Source: Cellulophaga algicola DSM 14237
GTDB taxonomy: Bacteria > Bacteroidota > Bacteroidia > Flavobacteriales > Flavobacteriaceae
Length of the DNA stretch: 64,000 nt
NCBI RefSeq assembly: GCF_000186265.1
Contig: NC_014934.1
Location: 2,108,001-2,172,000 of the forward strand
Direction of reading: 5' to 3'
Shown here: positions 8,767-16,704 of the stretch, one piece after another
How positions within the stretch are numbered: the stretch's first letter is position 1
How the letters are laid out: every line of letters begins with the position of its first letter
Notes under the pieces: model-generated
Databases searched by the model: none
What the model was told of the DNA's origin: nothing
What the model saw: the letters and a program-made list of their open reading frames with translations, nothing else
Made by a program: the position numbers and the translations under genes

Positions 8767-8979
8767 TTATTTTTTTGGTTTCAGCGGGCAACTAGAAAAG
8801 CCCAATAAAGGATATAAAGGACAGAAACTTACTAGGCTTGTGAATAAAAAAACACCAGCAAGGACTAATAGGATGATACCAAGTGTACCCGTAATTACAT
8901 TAGTAAAGTAGAGTACAGCTATTAAGGCTGCAAGAAGTACTCTTATTGTTTTGTCTGTAGTTCCCATATTCTTTTTCAT
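8767..8979 (-). CDS. DUF2892 (YgaP-type) inner-membrane protein
   Basis: A 70-residue protein with two hydrophobic helices (about 13-30 and 32-52) and the opening MGTTDKTIRVLLAALIAVLY, typical of the DUF2892 domain found alone or fused to rhodanese in YgaP. The cysteines in the C-terminal FCPLYPLLGFSSCP segment are also characteristic. Standalone members are small membrane proteins of unknown role, often in redox or sulfur contexts. Start could also be the internal Met5. Confidence 0.85.
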   Translation of the reverse strand: MKKNMGTTDKTIRVLLAALIAVLYFTNVITGTLGIILLVLAGVFLFTSLVSFCPLYPLLGFSSCPLKPKK

Positions 8980-9039
8980 GCTATATTATTTAGAAGATTA
9001 GCGTACGATCAAAGATCACTAATGAATATGTTTTTTAAA

Positions 9040-9053
9040 GTGACTAAAGTCAC
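9040..9053. promoter_or_regulatory. possible operator palindrome GTGACTAAAGTCAC
   Basis: A 14-bp inverted repeat lies 61 bp upstream of the DUF2892 start, close to a second short inverted repeat GATCAAAGATC at 9008-9018. Both could be sites for a dimeric regulator such as a CRP/FNR-type factor. This is inference from symmetry only. Confidence 0.3.
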
Positions 9054-9107
9054 ATAAGTGTAGAAAGCTATCTTTTTATTATTAGGAACTTAAAGAAACA
9101 CTCATTC

Positions 9108-10241
9108 TTACAAGCCTTTCCACCAGTTTGTGGTAGTATTAATACTGTCTTTTACTATAATTTCTGTCCCTAGTTCTGGGGTAAGTACAGGTAGGTTCAA
9201 TTTGTCGGCTGCAATTTTCAAACGCGTTACGGGGTCTGTCCAGTCATGCAAAGCTAGTTTAAAGCCTGCCCAGTGTATAGGCATTATTTTTCTAGCTTTT
9301 ATATCTATTCCTGCTTGTGCTGTTTCTTCAGGCATCATATGTATGTCTGGCCACATTTTGTCGTATTGTCCGCATTCCATCAATGCAATATCAAAAGGGC
9401 CATATTTTTCGCCTATTTCTTTAAAATGTGAAGCATAACCGCTGTCACCACTAAAATAAATATTTTCGTCTTTTGATTGTATCACCCAAGAACTCCAAAG
9501 TGTACTCCGGGTAGTATTAAATTTACGTCCAGAAAAATGTTGCGCTGGGGTGCAGACTAGCGTTAGTTCTTCCAATTGGGTTTCTTGCCACCAATCTAAT
9601 TCTGTTATGCGATCTTTGGGTACTCCCCATGCTTCTAGATGTACTCCTAAACCAAGGGGAACATAGAACCGTTTAGTTTTATCTTTTATTTTTAAAATAG
9701 TTTCATAGTCTAAATGGTCATAATGATCGTGGGAAAAAAGGACCGCATCAATAGTTCCTAATTTTTCTACGGCTAATGGAAAACTTTTATTAAACCTATT
9801 TTCTCCTAATAAGGGATGAGGGGCTGCAACTTGACCTAACATTGGGTCTAAAAGAATAGTTTTTCCTTTTAGTTGCACTAAAAAGGTAGAATGTCCGTAC
9901 CATACCAAACGCGCTTCTTTTGTATAATTAGCAACCGCTGCAGAATCTAGTTTGTGAACTTTCAAGTCTTTTTTAGGCCTGCCGTTAGGAACGTTTGTGG
10001 TTAAAAATGTATAGCTAAGCTTCAGTGTCTCAGAAAAGTTTAAATCTTTCGGGACAGCTTTACTATTATGAAATATTCCTTGTTTAAATTGAGGAGACTT
10101 TTGATAAACCAATTTACGGGCCTTAGAAACATCACCACCAAAACTAGGGTAAAAGTTGGTAAATAAAAAATAGAATGCGATTGCTAAGCCGATAATGGCT
10201 AAAACGATGATTGTTATTTTTTTTAAAATTCGTTTCATCAT
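9108..10241 (-). CDS. MBL-fold hydrolase, NAPE-PLD/UlaG-like
   Basis: A 377-residue metallo-beta-lactamase-fold protein with an N-terminal membrane anchor (about residues 8-28). It shows GHSTFLV (about 116-122), the metal-binding HDHYDHLD (171-178), a later FSGDSGY, and HWAGF near the C terminus, the order seen in N-acyl-phosphatidylethanolamine phospholipase D-like and RomA/UlaG-like proteins. It is probably a membrane-anchored phosphodiesterase acting on a lipid or small ester, but the substrate is not determined. It is monocistronic. Confidence 0.85.
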   Translation of the reverse strand: MMKRILKKITIIVLAIIGLAIAFYFLFTNFYPSFGGDVSKARKLVYQKSPQFKQGIFHNSKAVPKDLNFSETLKLSYTFLTTNVPNGRPKKDLKVHKLDSAAVANYTKEARLVWYGHSTFLVQLKGKTILLDPMLGQVAAPHPLLGENRFNKSFPLAVEKLGTIDAVLFSHDHYDHLDYETILKIKDKTKRFYVPLGLGVHLEAWGVPKDRITELDWWQETQLEELTLVCTPAQHFSGRKFNTTRSTLWSSWVIQSKDENIYFSGDSGYASHFKEIGEKYGPFDIALMECGQYDKMWPDIHMMPEETAQAGIDIKARKIMPIHWAGFKLALHDWTDPVTRLKIAADKLNLPVLTPELGTEIIVKDSINTTTNWWKGL

Positions 10242-10322
10242 GGGATAGATAAGACTAGTAGTGTCTTGTTGTTTTATTGAAAATAGAAACGCTGAAGCAT
10301 TTTAGATGAACTTAAAGAATAT

Positions 10323-10847
10323 TTAGCGATTTAAGCGTTCTTTTTTTTCTTTAAAATAGGCTTTGTCAGCAATGTAAATAGTCTTATTCACTTCACAAAA
10401 GGTAACCGTATTTTCTTTGTTTGTCAAAGCGGTATGTTTTACAATTTCTAGTTCACTATTGGCTTTAATTTGCTTTTTAATTTCTTCCACTTCTGCCAAA
10501 GTGTAATTAAAGTTAGCATATAAATTTTCTCTTGCAGGTTTCTTAAATCTAATTTCTGCTGCTTTATCCCAAACAACATAATCATCGCCTATTAAATTTA
10601 TTAGTTGAACCATTGGAATAGGATCTACAGCCGAGAACATACTGCCTCCAAAAATAGAATTTTCATAATTCTTATTTTTATAGCTAATGGGTAATTTAAT
10701 ACGGATATGAAGTAGGTCTTTTGAAATGGCAATAATTCTAGCGGTACTTCTTCTGTACATAGGAGAGAGGTTAAAACCATATTTGAATATAGTTGATATC
10801 TCAATATATTTTCCTCCAACAGCTACAATTTTTTTATAAATAGACAT
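10323..10847 (-). CDS. DUF4442 hotdog-fold protein (thioesterase-like)
   Basis: A 174-residue protein with the DUF4442 signature: the Asn-containing segment YKNKNYENSIFGGSMFSAVDPIPMVQLINLIGDDYVVWDKAAEIRFKKPAR, shown here as its position at roughly residues 57-108. The family is a hotdog-fold relative of acyl-CoA thioesterases such as the YiiD C-terminal domain; activity is not established. A TAACTTTG -7 element (10877-10884) lies 30 nt upstream of the start, so it may have its own promoter, separate from the SUFU gene 85 nt before it. Confidence 0.8.
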   Translation of the reverse strand: MSIYKKIVAVGGKYIEISTIFKYGFNLSPMYRRSTARIIAISKDLLHIRIKLPISYKNKNYENSIFGGSMFSAVDPIPMVQLINLIGDDYVVWDKAAEIRFKKPARENLYANFNYTLAEVEEIKKQIKANSELEIVKHTALTNKENTVTFCEVNKTIYIADKAYFKEKKERLNR

Positions 10848-10876
10848 GCAAAAAATTAATATGAATAAATCAGCGG

Positions 10877-10884
10877 CAAAGTTA
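10877..10884 (-). promoter_or_regulatory. TAnnTTTG -7 element for the DUF4442 gene
   Basis: Minus-strand TAACTTTG, 29 nt upstream of the start at 10847. No clear -33 element. Confidence 0.35.
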
Positions 10885-10932
10885 TGAAAAATTACTCCTT
10901 GCTTATTTTTAAAACAGCCCTAAAAATTTCTT

Positions 10933-11628
10933 TTAAACAATGGTATTTGGCCTGTTAATTTGAAATACATCGGTAAGTCCACATTTATCAAAACCATCAA
11001 AAAGGGCTTCTACACCTTTAGCCATTTTTAAAGCTACTTCTTCATCATACAGCGGTATAAGAGAATAGAAAGAGATTGTTTTCTTGTCTAGTTCAAGGAT
11101 AGGAAATTTGTCACCGAACATTATAGAAGGTAATAAAATCATAGTGTTTAGCTTTGTGTTTTCTGCAAAGGCTTCAGGAGGGTTTCCATTAGGTATGGTA
11201 TGCCCATAACTAAGCCATGTGTTGTATTCGTGGGGAAATCTAGCAAGGTATTTTAAAAACCGAATGGGCCAATAATTTTTTTCGTCTTTAAAGTCTTCTT
11301 TTGATATTTTCCACTCTTCCGGCAAGCAAATACTTAATTCTGCATAATCAGACCCTTCTACACCTTCGGGTGTTTGCATAGGCTTATCGCTCATTCCAGA
11401 AGTAATTAAGGTATGGAACGGGCGTTCTTTTGTGGGTTTTACCCAGTGCACATCTATATGTACTTGTTCTGATACTATTTCATGAAAAACCATATGTATT
11501 TTACCTACATGAGCTTCAATATGATCAGATATTTCTTCCATTGAAGAATCGCCACCGGCTCCTTCAAATTCATTTTTATCTTGGTTTGTATACCTGTAGA
11601 TAGGGGATCCAGATTCAGATTTTTCCAT
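10933..11628 (-). CDS. suppressor-of-fused (SUFU) domain protein
   Basis: A 231-residue protein that is essentially one SUFU domain: FHEIVSEQVHIDVHWVKPT, then FHTLITSGMSDKPM, a YAELSICLPEEW strand, YWPIRFLKYLARFPHEYNTWLSYGHTIPNG, and the C-terminal FYSLIPLYDEE. In bacteria, SUFU-domain proteins are recurrent immunity proteins in polymorphic toxin loci. No toxin gene is present nearby, so here it is an orphan. It lies 14 nt after the ancestral stop of the frameshifted GNAT gene and is probably in the same operon as the genes above it. Confidence 0.85.
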   Translation of the reverse strand: MEKSESGSPIYRYTNQDKNEFEGAGGDSSMEEISDHIEAHVGKIHMVFHEIVSEQVHIDVHWVKPTKERPFHTLITSGMSDKPMQTPEGVEGSDYAELSICLPEEWKISKEDFKDEKNYWPIRFLKYLARFPHEYNTWLSYGHTIPNGNPPEAFAENTKLNTMILLPSIMFGDKFPILELDKKTISFYSLIPLYDEEVALKMAKGVEALFDGFDKCGLTDVFQINRPNTIV

Positions 11629-11642
11629 GGTAATTTATGTTT

Positions 11643-12150
11643 TTAGTTAAGTTCTCTTTTTAATTTCACCCAGATGTAATCATCTATAATTACACCGTTT
11701 TTAAGTACAGCGTCTTTTTTAATAGATTCAAGGTAAAAACCATTTTTTTTCTAATACCCGCATTGATGCTTTGTTGAATGAAAAAACGCCAGCTTCTATT
11801 CTAATAATTTCAAAGGTTTTAAAACTATAATCAACCATCAATTTTATTGCTTCAGAAGCAATACCATTACCCCAAAAAGGAGCTCCAATAAAATAACCCA
11901 TTTCAGCACTTAATCTAAATACATCCGTATTGATCGTTATCCCAATTTCGCCTACAAATTGATCTTTCCAATAAATTAATTTCCGTTCGGGTATTGCTTT
12001 TTTAGTTTGTAGATGTATAAAATCTTCTGCATCTTTTAAGGTAAACGGATTAGGAACTTTGTCATACCCATTATCAAAAATGATCTTGTTATTTCTATAA
12101 GAGGCATAAGCTTCTACAACGTCTAAAGTATACGTTCGTAATTCTATCAT
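11643..12150 (-). pseudogene. GNAT acetyltransferase (RimJ/RimL-like), frameshifted
   Basis: The intact frame from ATG 12150 encodes 140 residues of a ribosomal-protein-alanine-acetyltransferase-like GNAT domain, including GYFIGAPFWGNGIASEAIKL with the acetyl-CoA loop and IIRIEAGVFSFNKASMRVLEK. It then stops early at 11728 after KKWFLP. Dropping one A from the A8 tract (T8 at 11743-11750 on the plus strand) restores the family ending: NGFYLESIKKDAVLKNG, then IIDDYIWVKLKREL, with a stop at 11643-11645. The restored protein is 168 residues, normal for this group. It could be a real frameshift mutation, phase variation or slippage, or a homopolymer sequencing error. Confidence 0.85.
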
Positions 12151-12174
12151 AAAGAAAGTGTTATTTTTTTAGTG

Positions 12175-12780
12175 CTACCCTTGAATGTTTTCATAACTAA
12201 TTACGGTGTCTCGTGATGTTGTCTTTTTCCACATTAGATAACACCCAATGAATATAATGATAATACCAATAGTTAAAGATAGTGGAGTACCTAATCTTTC
12301 AAAAATATTTTTTAAAGATGTAGCGGCTAACCTTCTTTCTAAATGTCCAGTAGCTATATTATCTCTCCACGCTAGAGCGATAAATAATAACCCAAAAATA
12401 GAAACTAAAAAGCCTCTACTGCGGTAAATGCTTTTTAATTTTGTTTCCTTTTTGTGTGCAACTTTTAGGCTTTTAATTTTATCTAGTGCTAACCTAAACT
12501 TAGGTAGGTCTTCTGCTAGTTTAAATTGGATATCATCAATAGTAACTATGGTTTCATTAGCTTTTTGCGCCCCTTTAAATTTCATGAATCCATTTTGAAA
12601 CTGAATCCTTTTGATTTCATTGAACTTAAAAATTTCGGTGGTATCATACATCTCCGGATATTTATACATGTTGATAAATTTATCAATATCATAAATAGGC
12701 TTAAATGTTAAAATCATTTCATTATCATCAATAAAAATGGAATTTGTTCTTCGACTTTGAACTTGAAATAATTGTGCCAT
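12175..12780 (-). CDS. hypothetical protein with two membrane helices
   Basis: A 201-residue protein not assigned to a family. Residues 1-115 are soluble and beta-rich, resembling a PH-like or YcxB-like domain (IFKFNEIKRIQFQNGFMKFKG). A basic linker is followed by two hydrophobic helices (about 124-140 and 166-187). It lies between the PH-domain gene and the GNAT gene on the same strand, 24 nt before the latter, so it is probably co-transcribed. Function unknown. Confidence 0.65.
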   Translation of the reverse strand: MAQLFQVQSRRTNSIFIDDNEMILTFKPIYDIDKFINMYKYPEMYDTTEIFKFNEIKRIQFQNGFMKFKGAQKANETIVTIDDIQFKLAEDLPKFRLALDKIKSLKVAHKKETKLKSIYRSRGFLVSIFGLLFIALAWRDNIATGHLERRLAATSLKNIFERLGTPLSLTIGIIIIFIGCYLMWKKTTSRDTVISYENIQG

Positions 12781-12851
12781 GTATGTTTCTTTAGGGATGC
12801 TTCAAAAATTTGTCTTACAGTATGTTCTCAACAAAATTTGGATACTTGATG

Positions 12852-13229
12852 TTACATTACTTTACTCGCTAAGTATTTTTGTACTTCATAAACATCAATA
12901 CTCTTATTAAATTTTTTACTTACCGATGGAATGTCTTCACTAGAAATCCAAATTTTTAATTCGGCATCTAAATCAAATGTACCCGCAGTTTCTAATGAGA
13001 ACCTAGAAATACTTTTATAAGGATAAGATTGGTACTGTACTTTACTTCCTGTTAAGCCTTGAACATCTATGATGATTAATCGTTTGTTAGTAAACATAAA
13101 GGTATCGCGGAAGAGTTTGAACCCTAGCTCTATTACTTCATTAGCTATTAATAATCTACCATATTTTTCTTGAAGTTTATCTATCGAAACTTCGCTTGCA
13201 TTACCAAGGATGCTATTTAATATTCCCAT
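12852..13229 (-). CDS. bacterial PH-domain (bPH_1) protein
   Basis: A 125-residue protein with the sequence order of the bacterial pleckstrin-homology domain bPH_1: a short N-terminal helix, LIANEVIELGFKLFRDTFMFTNKRLIIID, then YQSYPYKSISRFSLETAGTFDLDAELKIWI, and a C-terminal helix. Such proteins usually form oligomeric rings and lack a known ligand. It heads the minus-strand run of small genes down to the SUFU gene. Confidence 0.82.
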   Translation of the reverse strand: MGILNSILGNASEVSIDKLQEKYGRLLIANEVIELGFKLFRDTFMFTNKRLIIIDVQGLTGSKVQYQSYPYKSISRFSLETAGTFDLDAELKIWISSEDIPSVSKKFNKSIDVYEVQKYLASKVM

Positions 13230-13389
13230 GTTTCTTGTCTTTAATTGATATTATAAATATAGCACATATGTCATCTAAGAGCATCATTTCAAAATATTTT
13301 TGTAATAGAAAGTAGGGTTTTTTAGGCTTTAATTGTTTTAGAAGCAAAGCAGGAAACTTAAACCAATTCTTAATTTAAATAACTGAAGC

Positions 13390-13824
13390 ATGAAAAAATT
13401 ACACCTACTATCCTTTTTAGCAATATTCGCAACCTTAGGCTTACAAGCACAAACAGAAGAAAAATTAGCATCTAAAACATATTATGAGCAAAGGGCATTG
13501 GAAGATGCTACCTATGAACAAGAATTTTCAGCAGAAGATGAAACTGTTGAAGAAGAATTTTGGGAGGACCAACAAGCTTATGAGAAAGATTTGAAAAAGC
13601 GTGATAGAAAAGCGTACCGCGCCTATATCAAAGGGAAGCGTGATGCTTACGCGGAACATTACAAGGATTGCGATGATCATTGCCACCATGGCACACATTA
13701 TTACAGTCATGCTACCTATTACTATTATGGATACAACCAAAATTATCACCGTTCTTCCAATAGGACAAGCGTAAGAACTAGCGTACGAGTGCCATCTGTA
13801 CGTGTAGGAGTTGGAATTTTATAA
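13390..13824 (+). CDS. secreted His/Tyr-rich hypothetical protein
   Basis: A 144-residue protein with a signal peptide (MKKLHLLSFLAIFATLGLQAQ). The middle is acidic and helical (about 35-90), followed by a compact His/Cys/Tyr-rich stretch (KDCDDHCHHGTHYYSHATYY) and an Arg/Ser/Val-rich tail (RTSVRTSVRVPSVRVGVGIL). I recognise no family. The His and Cys residues could bind metal ions, but this is inference. Divergent from the bPH gene and convergent with the M28 gene. Confidence 0.65.
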   Translation: MKKLHLLSFLAIFATLGLQAQTEEKLASKTYYEQRALEDATYEQEFSAEDETVEEEFWEDQQAYEKDLKKRDRKAYRAYIKGKRDAYAEHYKDCDDHCHHGTHYYSHATYYYYGYNQNYHRSSNRTSVRTSVRVPSVRVGVGIL

Positions 13825-13838
13825 CTTAATTTCAGGAA

Positions 13839-13872
13839 TAAAAAAAGCGGTCTAATTAGACCGCTTTTTTTA
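13839..13872. terminator. 34-bp palindromic bidirectional terminator
   Basis: A perfect inverted repeat centred on TCTAATTAGA with a GCGG/CCGC core and A7/T7 flanks. It serves both convergent genes ending at 13824 (+) and 13878 (-). Confidence 0.9.
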
Positions 13873-13877
13873 GTTTG

Positions 13878-15434
13878 TTATTCTAATTTACCACCATCAC
13901 GTTCTGGAGAACTTGGTTCTGGCCATGTACGTTGTTCTCCTGATCTTGGATTTATCGGTAAAACCGATTTCTCACGGGAAGTTTTTTCAGGATCTTCACT
14001 CGCCATATATGCCATTACAGCAGTTAATATGGCATTATTTCGTACATCATCAAAAACAATTTTATCATAGGTGTCTAAGTTGGTGTGCCAGGTATAATTC
14101 CAGTAGCTCCAGCTCAAAGAGCTCAAAGAAAAAGCAGGGGCGCCTGCAGCTACAAAAGATGCGTAATCAGATCCGCCAGTACTAGGAACGCCTGGGAATG
14201 TAGTTTCTATATGTTTGCTAATATCCTTTGGAGCAGCTTCTAACCATTTTCCAATATAATCATAGGCGTGTAAGAAACCTTGCCCAGAAATATTTACGAC
14301 TCTTCCTGTTCCGTTGTCTTGATTGAATACCGCTTGTACGTTTGCAATAATTTCTGGATGATCTTCTACAAAAGCGCGAGACCCGTTTAAACCTTGCTCT
14401 TCACTTCCCCAGAGTCCGATTAAAATTGTTCTTTTTGGGTTTGGGTAGAATTTTTTCAGCAATCTTGCTGCTTCCATCATGGTGATAGTTCCTGTGCCAT
14501 TATCTGTGGCTCCAGTAGCGCCATCCCATGAGTCAAAATGCGCAGAGAGAATCACATACTCCTCAGGGAATTCTGTTCCTTTTATTTCTGCTAGGGTGTT
14601 AAAAGTAGGGACCGTTCCTAGTTCTTTAGATTCGGCAACAACTTTTAATTTTGGTTGATCTCCATTTTCAGTCATTCTATAAATTAGCCCATAATCTTCT
14701 AAGGACAAATCTACTACGGGAATTTTTTTGGTATTGGCACTAAAAATTTTGTTGGCACCAAATCCGTTAGACCATCTAGATTGAATGATCCCCAAAGCTC
14801 CAGATTTTTCTAATTCTTGATTGATGTTTCTTGACGTAAAGCCTGTTTTACGCATGCGATCTTCCCATGCTCTTTCTAAAGCATCACGATCCGTTTTCAT
14901 TTTCTCAAAAGATTCTGGGGTTGCAAATTCTTCCCAATTATAATCCGGTCTACCTGTAGGTTGGTTCATAGAAACCAATACAATTTTACCTTTTACACTA
15001 GGTAACCATTTTTGAAAGGCAATAGAATCTGTTACTTCTGGTATTGTAATTAAACTTGCGGTAATTCCTTTCTTTCCCGTACTAGGGCTCCAAGCTAATT
15101 GCATGCCGCTTAAGCTTACTACGCGAGGAGCAATTAAGTCTACATGAGTAATTCCGCGTTCCCAACCGCGCCATTTACCATACTCTTCCATGCGCGCATC
15201 TATACCCCATTTTTTATAAGTAGCAATGGCCCAATCACTTGCTTTTTTCATTTGAGGAGTCCCAACTAAACGTGGTCCTACTACATCCATAAGCTCATGT
15301 GCTAATACTTCTAACTGTGAATTGTCATTGGCTTCTTTTACAATTTTCTCGACAATTTCGTCTGTAGCTTGCGCAACACTTGCTGTAAAAGAAAAGAGTA
15401 ACAGCAGTACTGCAAATAGGTTGTTTTTTTTCAT
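13878..15434 (-). CDS. secreted M28 family zinc peptidase
   Basis: A 518-residue exported aminopeptidase-like enzyme. The signal peptide is residues 1 to about 22. An insert resembling a protease-associated (PA) domain lies about residues 120-280. The peptidase core has SAHFDSWDGATGATDNGTG (His and Asp ligands), GLWGSEEQGLNGSRAF (Glu-Glu), FNQDNGTG (Asp) and the late WHTNLDTYDKI (His), all the M28 zinc ligands. There is no T9SS C-terminal domain; the C terminus is short and charged. Probably a periplasmic or secreted peptidase in peptide scavenging. Confidence 0.88.
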   Translation of the reverse strand: MKKNNLFAVLLLLFSFTASVAQATDEIVEKIVKEANDNSQLEVLAHELMDVVGPRLVGTPQMKKASDWAIATYKKWGIDARMEEYGKWRGWERGITHVDLIAPRVVSLSGMQLAWSPSTGKKGITASLITIPEVTDSIAFQKWLPSVKGKIVLVSMNQPTGRPDYNWEEFATPESFEKMKTDRDALERAWEDRMRKTGFTSRNINQELEKSGALGIIQSRWSNGFGANKIFSANTKKIPVVDLSLEDYGLIYRMTENGDQPKLKVVAESKELGTVPTFNTLAEIKGTEFPEEYVILSAHFDSWDGATGATDNGTGTITMMEAARLLKKFYPNPKRTILIGLWGSEEQGLNGSRAFVEDHPEIIANVQAVFNQDNGTGRVVNISGQGFLHAYDYIGKWLEAAPKDISKHIETTFPGVPSTGGSDYASFVAAGAPAFSLSSLSWSYWNYTWHTNLDTYDKIVFDDVRNNAILTAVMAYMASEDPEKTSREKSVLPINPRSGEQRTWPEPSSPERDGGKLE

Positions 15435-15560
15435 AATGTTCCCGTTAATTAGTTCGGAAACTAAGATACCTATTTTGGTTGCGTAAGGATACTTTTAAAA
15501 TCTAAAGAGAATGTTAAAAAAATGACAGTTTATATCTCTAAAATGTGCTCTAGCTTAGCA

Positions 15561-16700
15561 TTACCGTTCCAAGTATAAAAACCCTTGAATTACAAAATTG
15601 TCTTTTCCTGCGGTAATAAGGTAATAGTATATACCTTCTGATAAGCCCTTATTTCTAGTTATAGCGGCTATATTTACGCTTACTTTGCCATTGAATTCAT
15701 CCGTATAATTTTCTTTTTCAAAAACCTTAAGTCCGTTTCTGTCAAAAATCAACATACGGTTACCATCAAAATCTTCTAACTCTGGTATGTAAAGAAAGTC
15801 ATTGATACCATCTCCGTTAGGAGTAATAATATAATTATAACCTCTACGAGAAACAGGTTTTCTAGTCTTTAAAATTCCAAATGTAATGGCGCTATAATCA
15901 TTGGGTATAAATTCGGTAGATGAAATAAACCCTTCTAATAGATTTCCACTACGGTCCGCTGATTCTAGATTTACCCATTGGCTTGATTTTTTTTCGAAAC
16001 CTACTATCGTTAAGTTGTCTTGATTGTCCGTTATGCTTTGAAGATCACTTCGCTCATTCCATCCTATCGTAATCCTTGTGCTTGCATCCCCTTCTAAAAC
16101 CCAATACTCTGTTTTACTAATAGATTGTAAATCAGATTTTTGTGCTAAAATAGTTGAAAAATCTAAAGTTCCGTTTTCAAAAAAGTAAGCTGTTTTAAAA
16201 AATGATGTAGTTTCTTCTGTGTCGATACCCAAGGGTCTTAAATATGTTTCGTCACCAATAGGAAAAAGAAAACTTTGTACGTCGGAGATGGACATATACC
16301 CATCAACCTTTGAAAAATTAGATGCTCCATTGTAAAATGAAGTGGAAATGAATTCTAGATAGTTGGTGTTGCTTGCCTTAGAGGTTATGATATCTCCAAA
16401 AATAAAATTGGTGTTATTACTAACTTTTAGAGGGATTTGAAGAAAAATGCCTTCATCATTATTAATTTCAATATCATAAAAATATGGAGAAATAGACCCG
16501 GAAATAGAATTTAAATTAGTGCCATAAAACCCTGCTAATCCAGATTTAGTATCAAAGATGCCATCATTTTCTAGCGAAGAAAAAAATCCTATTTGACCGG
16601 TACCGTGAATTTCTATAGCCCCAAAGTTTCGGAGGGTTTGTGCTGTATTGATTTGTAGCACAAGAATATTAAATACTATGATGAGTATGTGTCTGCTCAT
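15561..16700 (-). CDS. T9SS type B substrate with CHU_C/gliding-type C-terminal domain
   Basis: A 379-residue exported protein. The signal peptide ends near residue 20. The middle is beta-rich with no recognised domain. The last 90 residues are a gliding motility-associated C-terminal domain: ITPNGDGINDFLYIPELE, MLIFDRNGLKVFEKENYTDEFNG, and a terminal GIYYYLITAG ... IQGFLYLER. This domain is the type B signal for type IX secretion and surface anchoring. It starts 4 nt after the preceding gene and is the last member of the surface-protein operon. Confidence 0.87.
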   Translation of the reverse strand: MSRHILIIVFNILVLQINTAQTLRNFGAIEIHGTGQIGFFSSLENDGIFDTKSGLAGFYGTNLNSISGSISPYFYDIEINNDEGIFLQIPLKVSNNTNFIFGDIITSKASNTNYLEFISTSFYNGASNFSKVDGYMSISDVQSFLFPIGDETYLRPLGIDTEETTSFFKTAYFFENGTLDFSTILAQKSDLQSISKTEYWVLEGDASTRITIGWNERSDLQSITDNQDNLTIVGFEKKSSQWVNLESADRSGNLLEGFISSTEFIPNDYSAITFGILKTRKPVSRRGYNYIITPNGDGINDFLYIPELEDFDGNRMLIFDRNGLKVFEKENYTDEFNGKVSVNIAAITRNKGLSEGIYYYLITAGKDNFVIQGFLYLER

Positions 16701-16704
16701 GATA

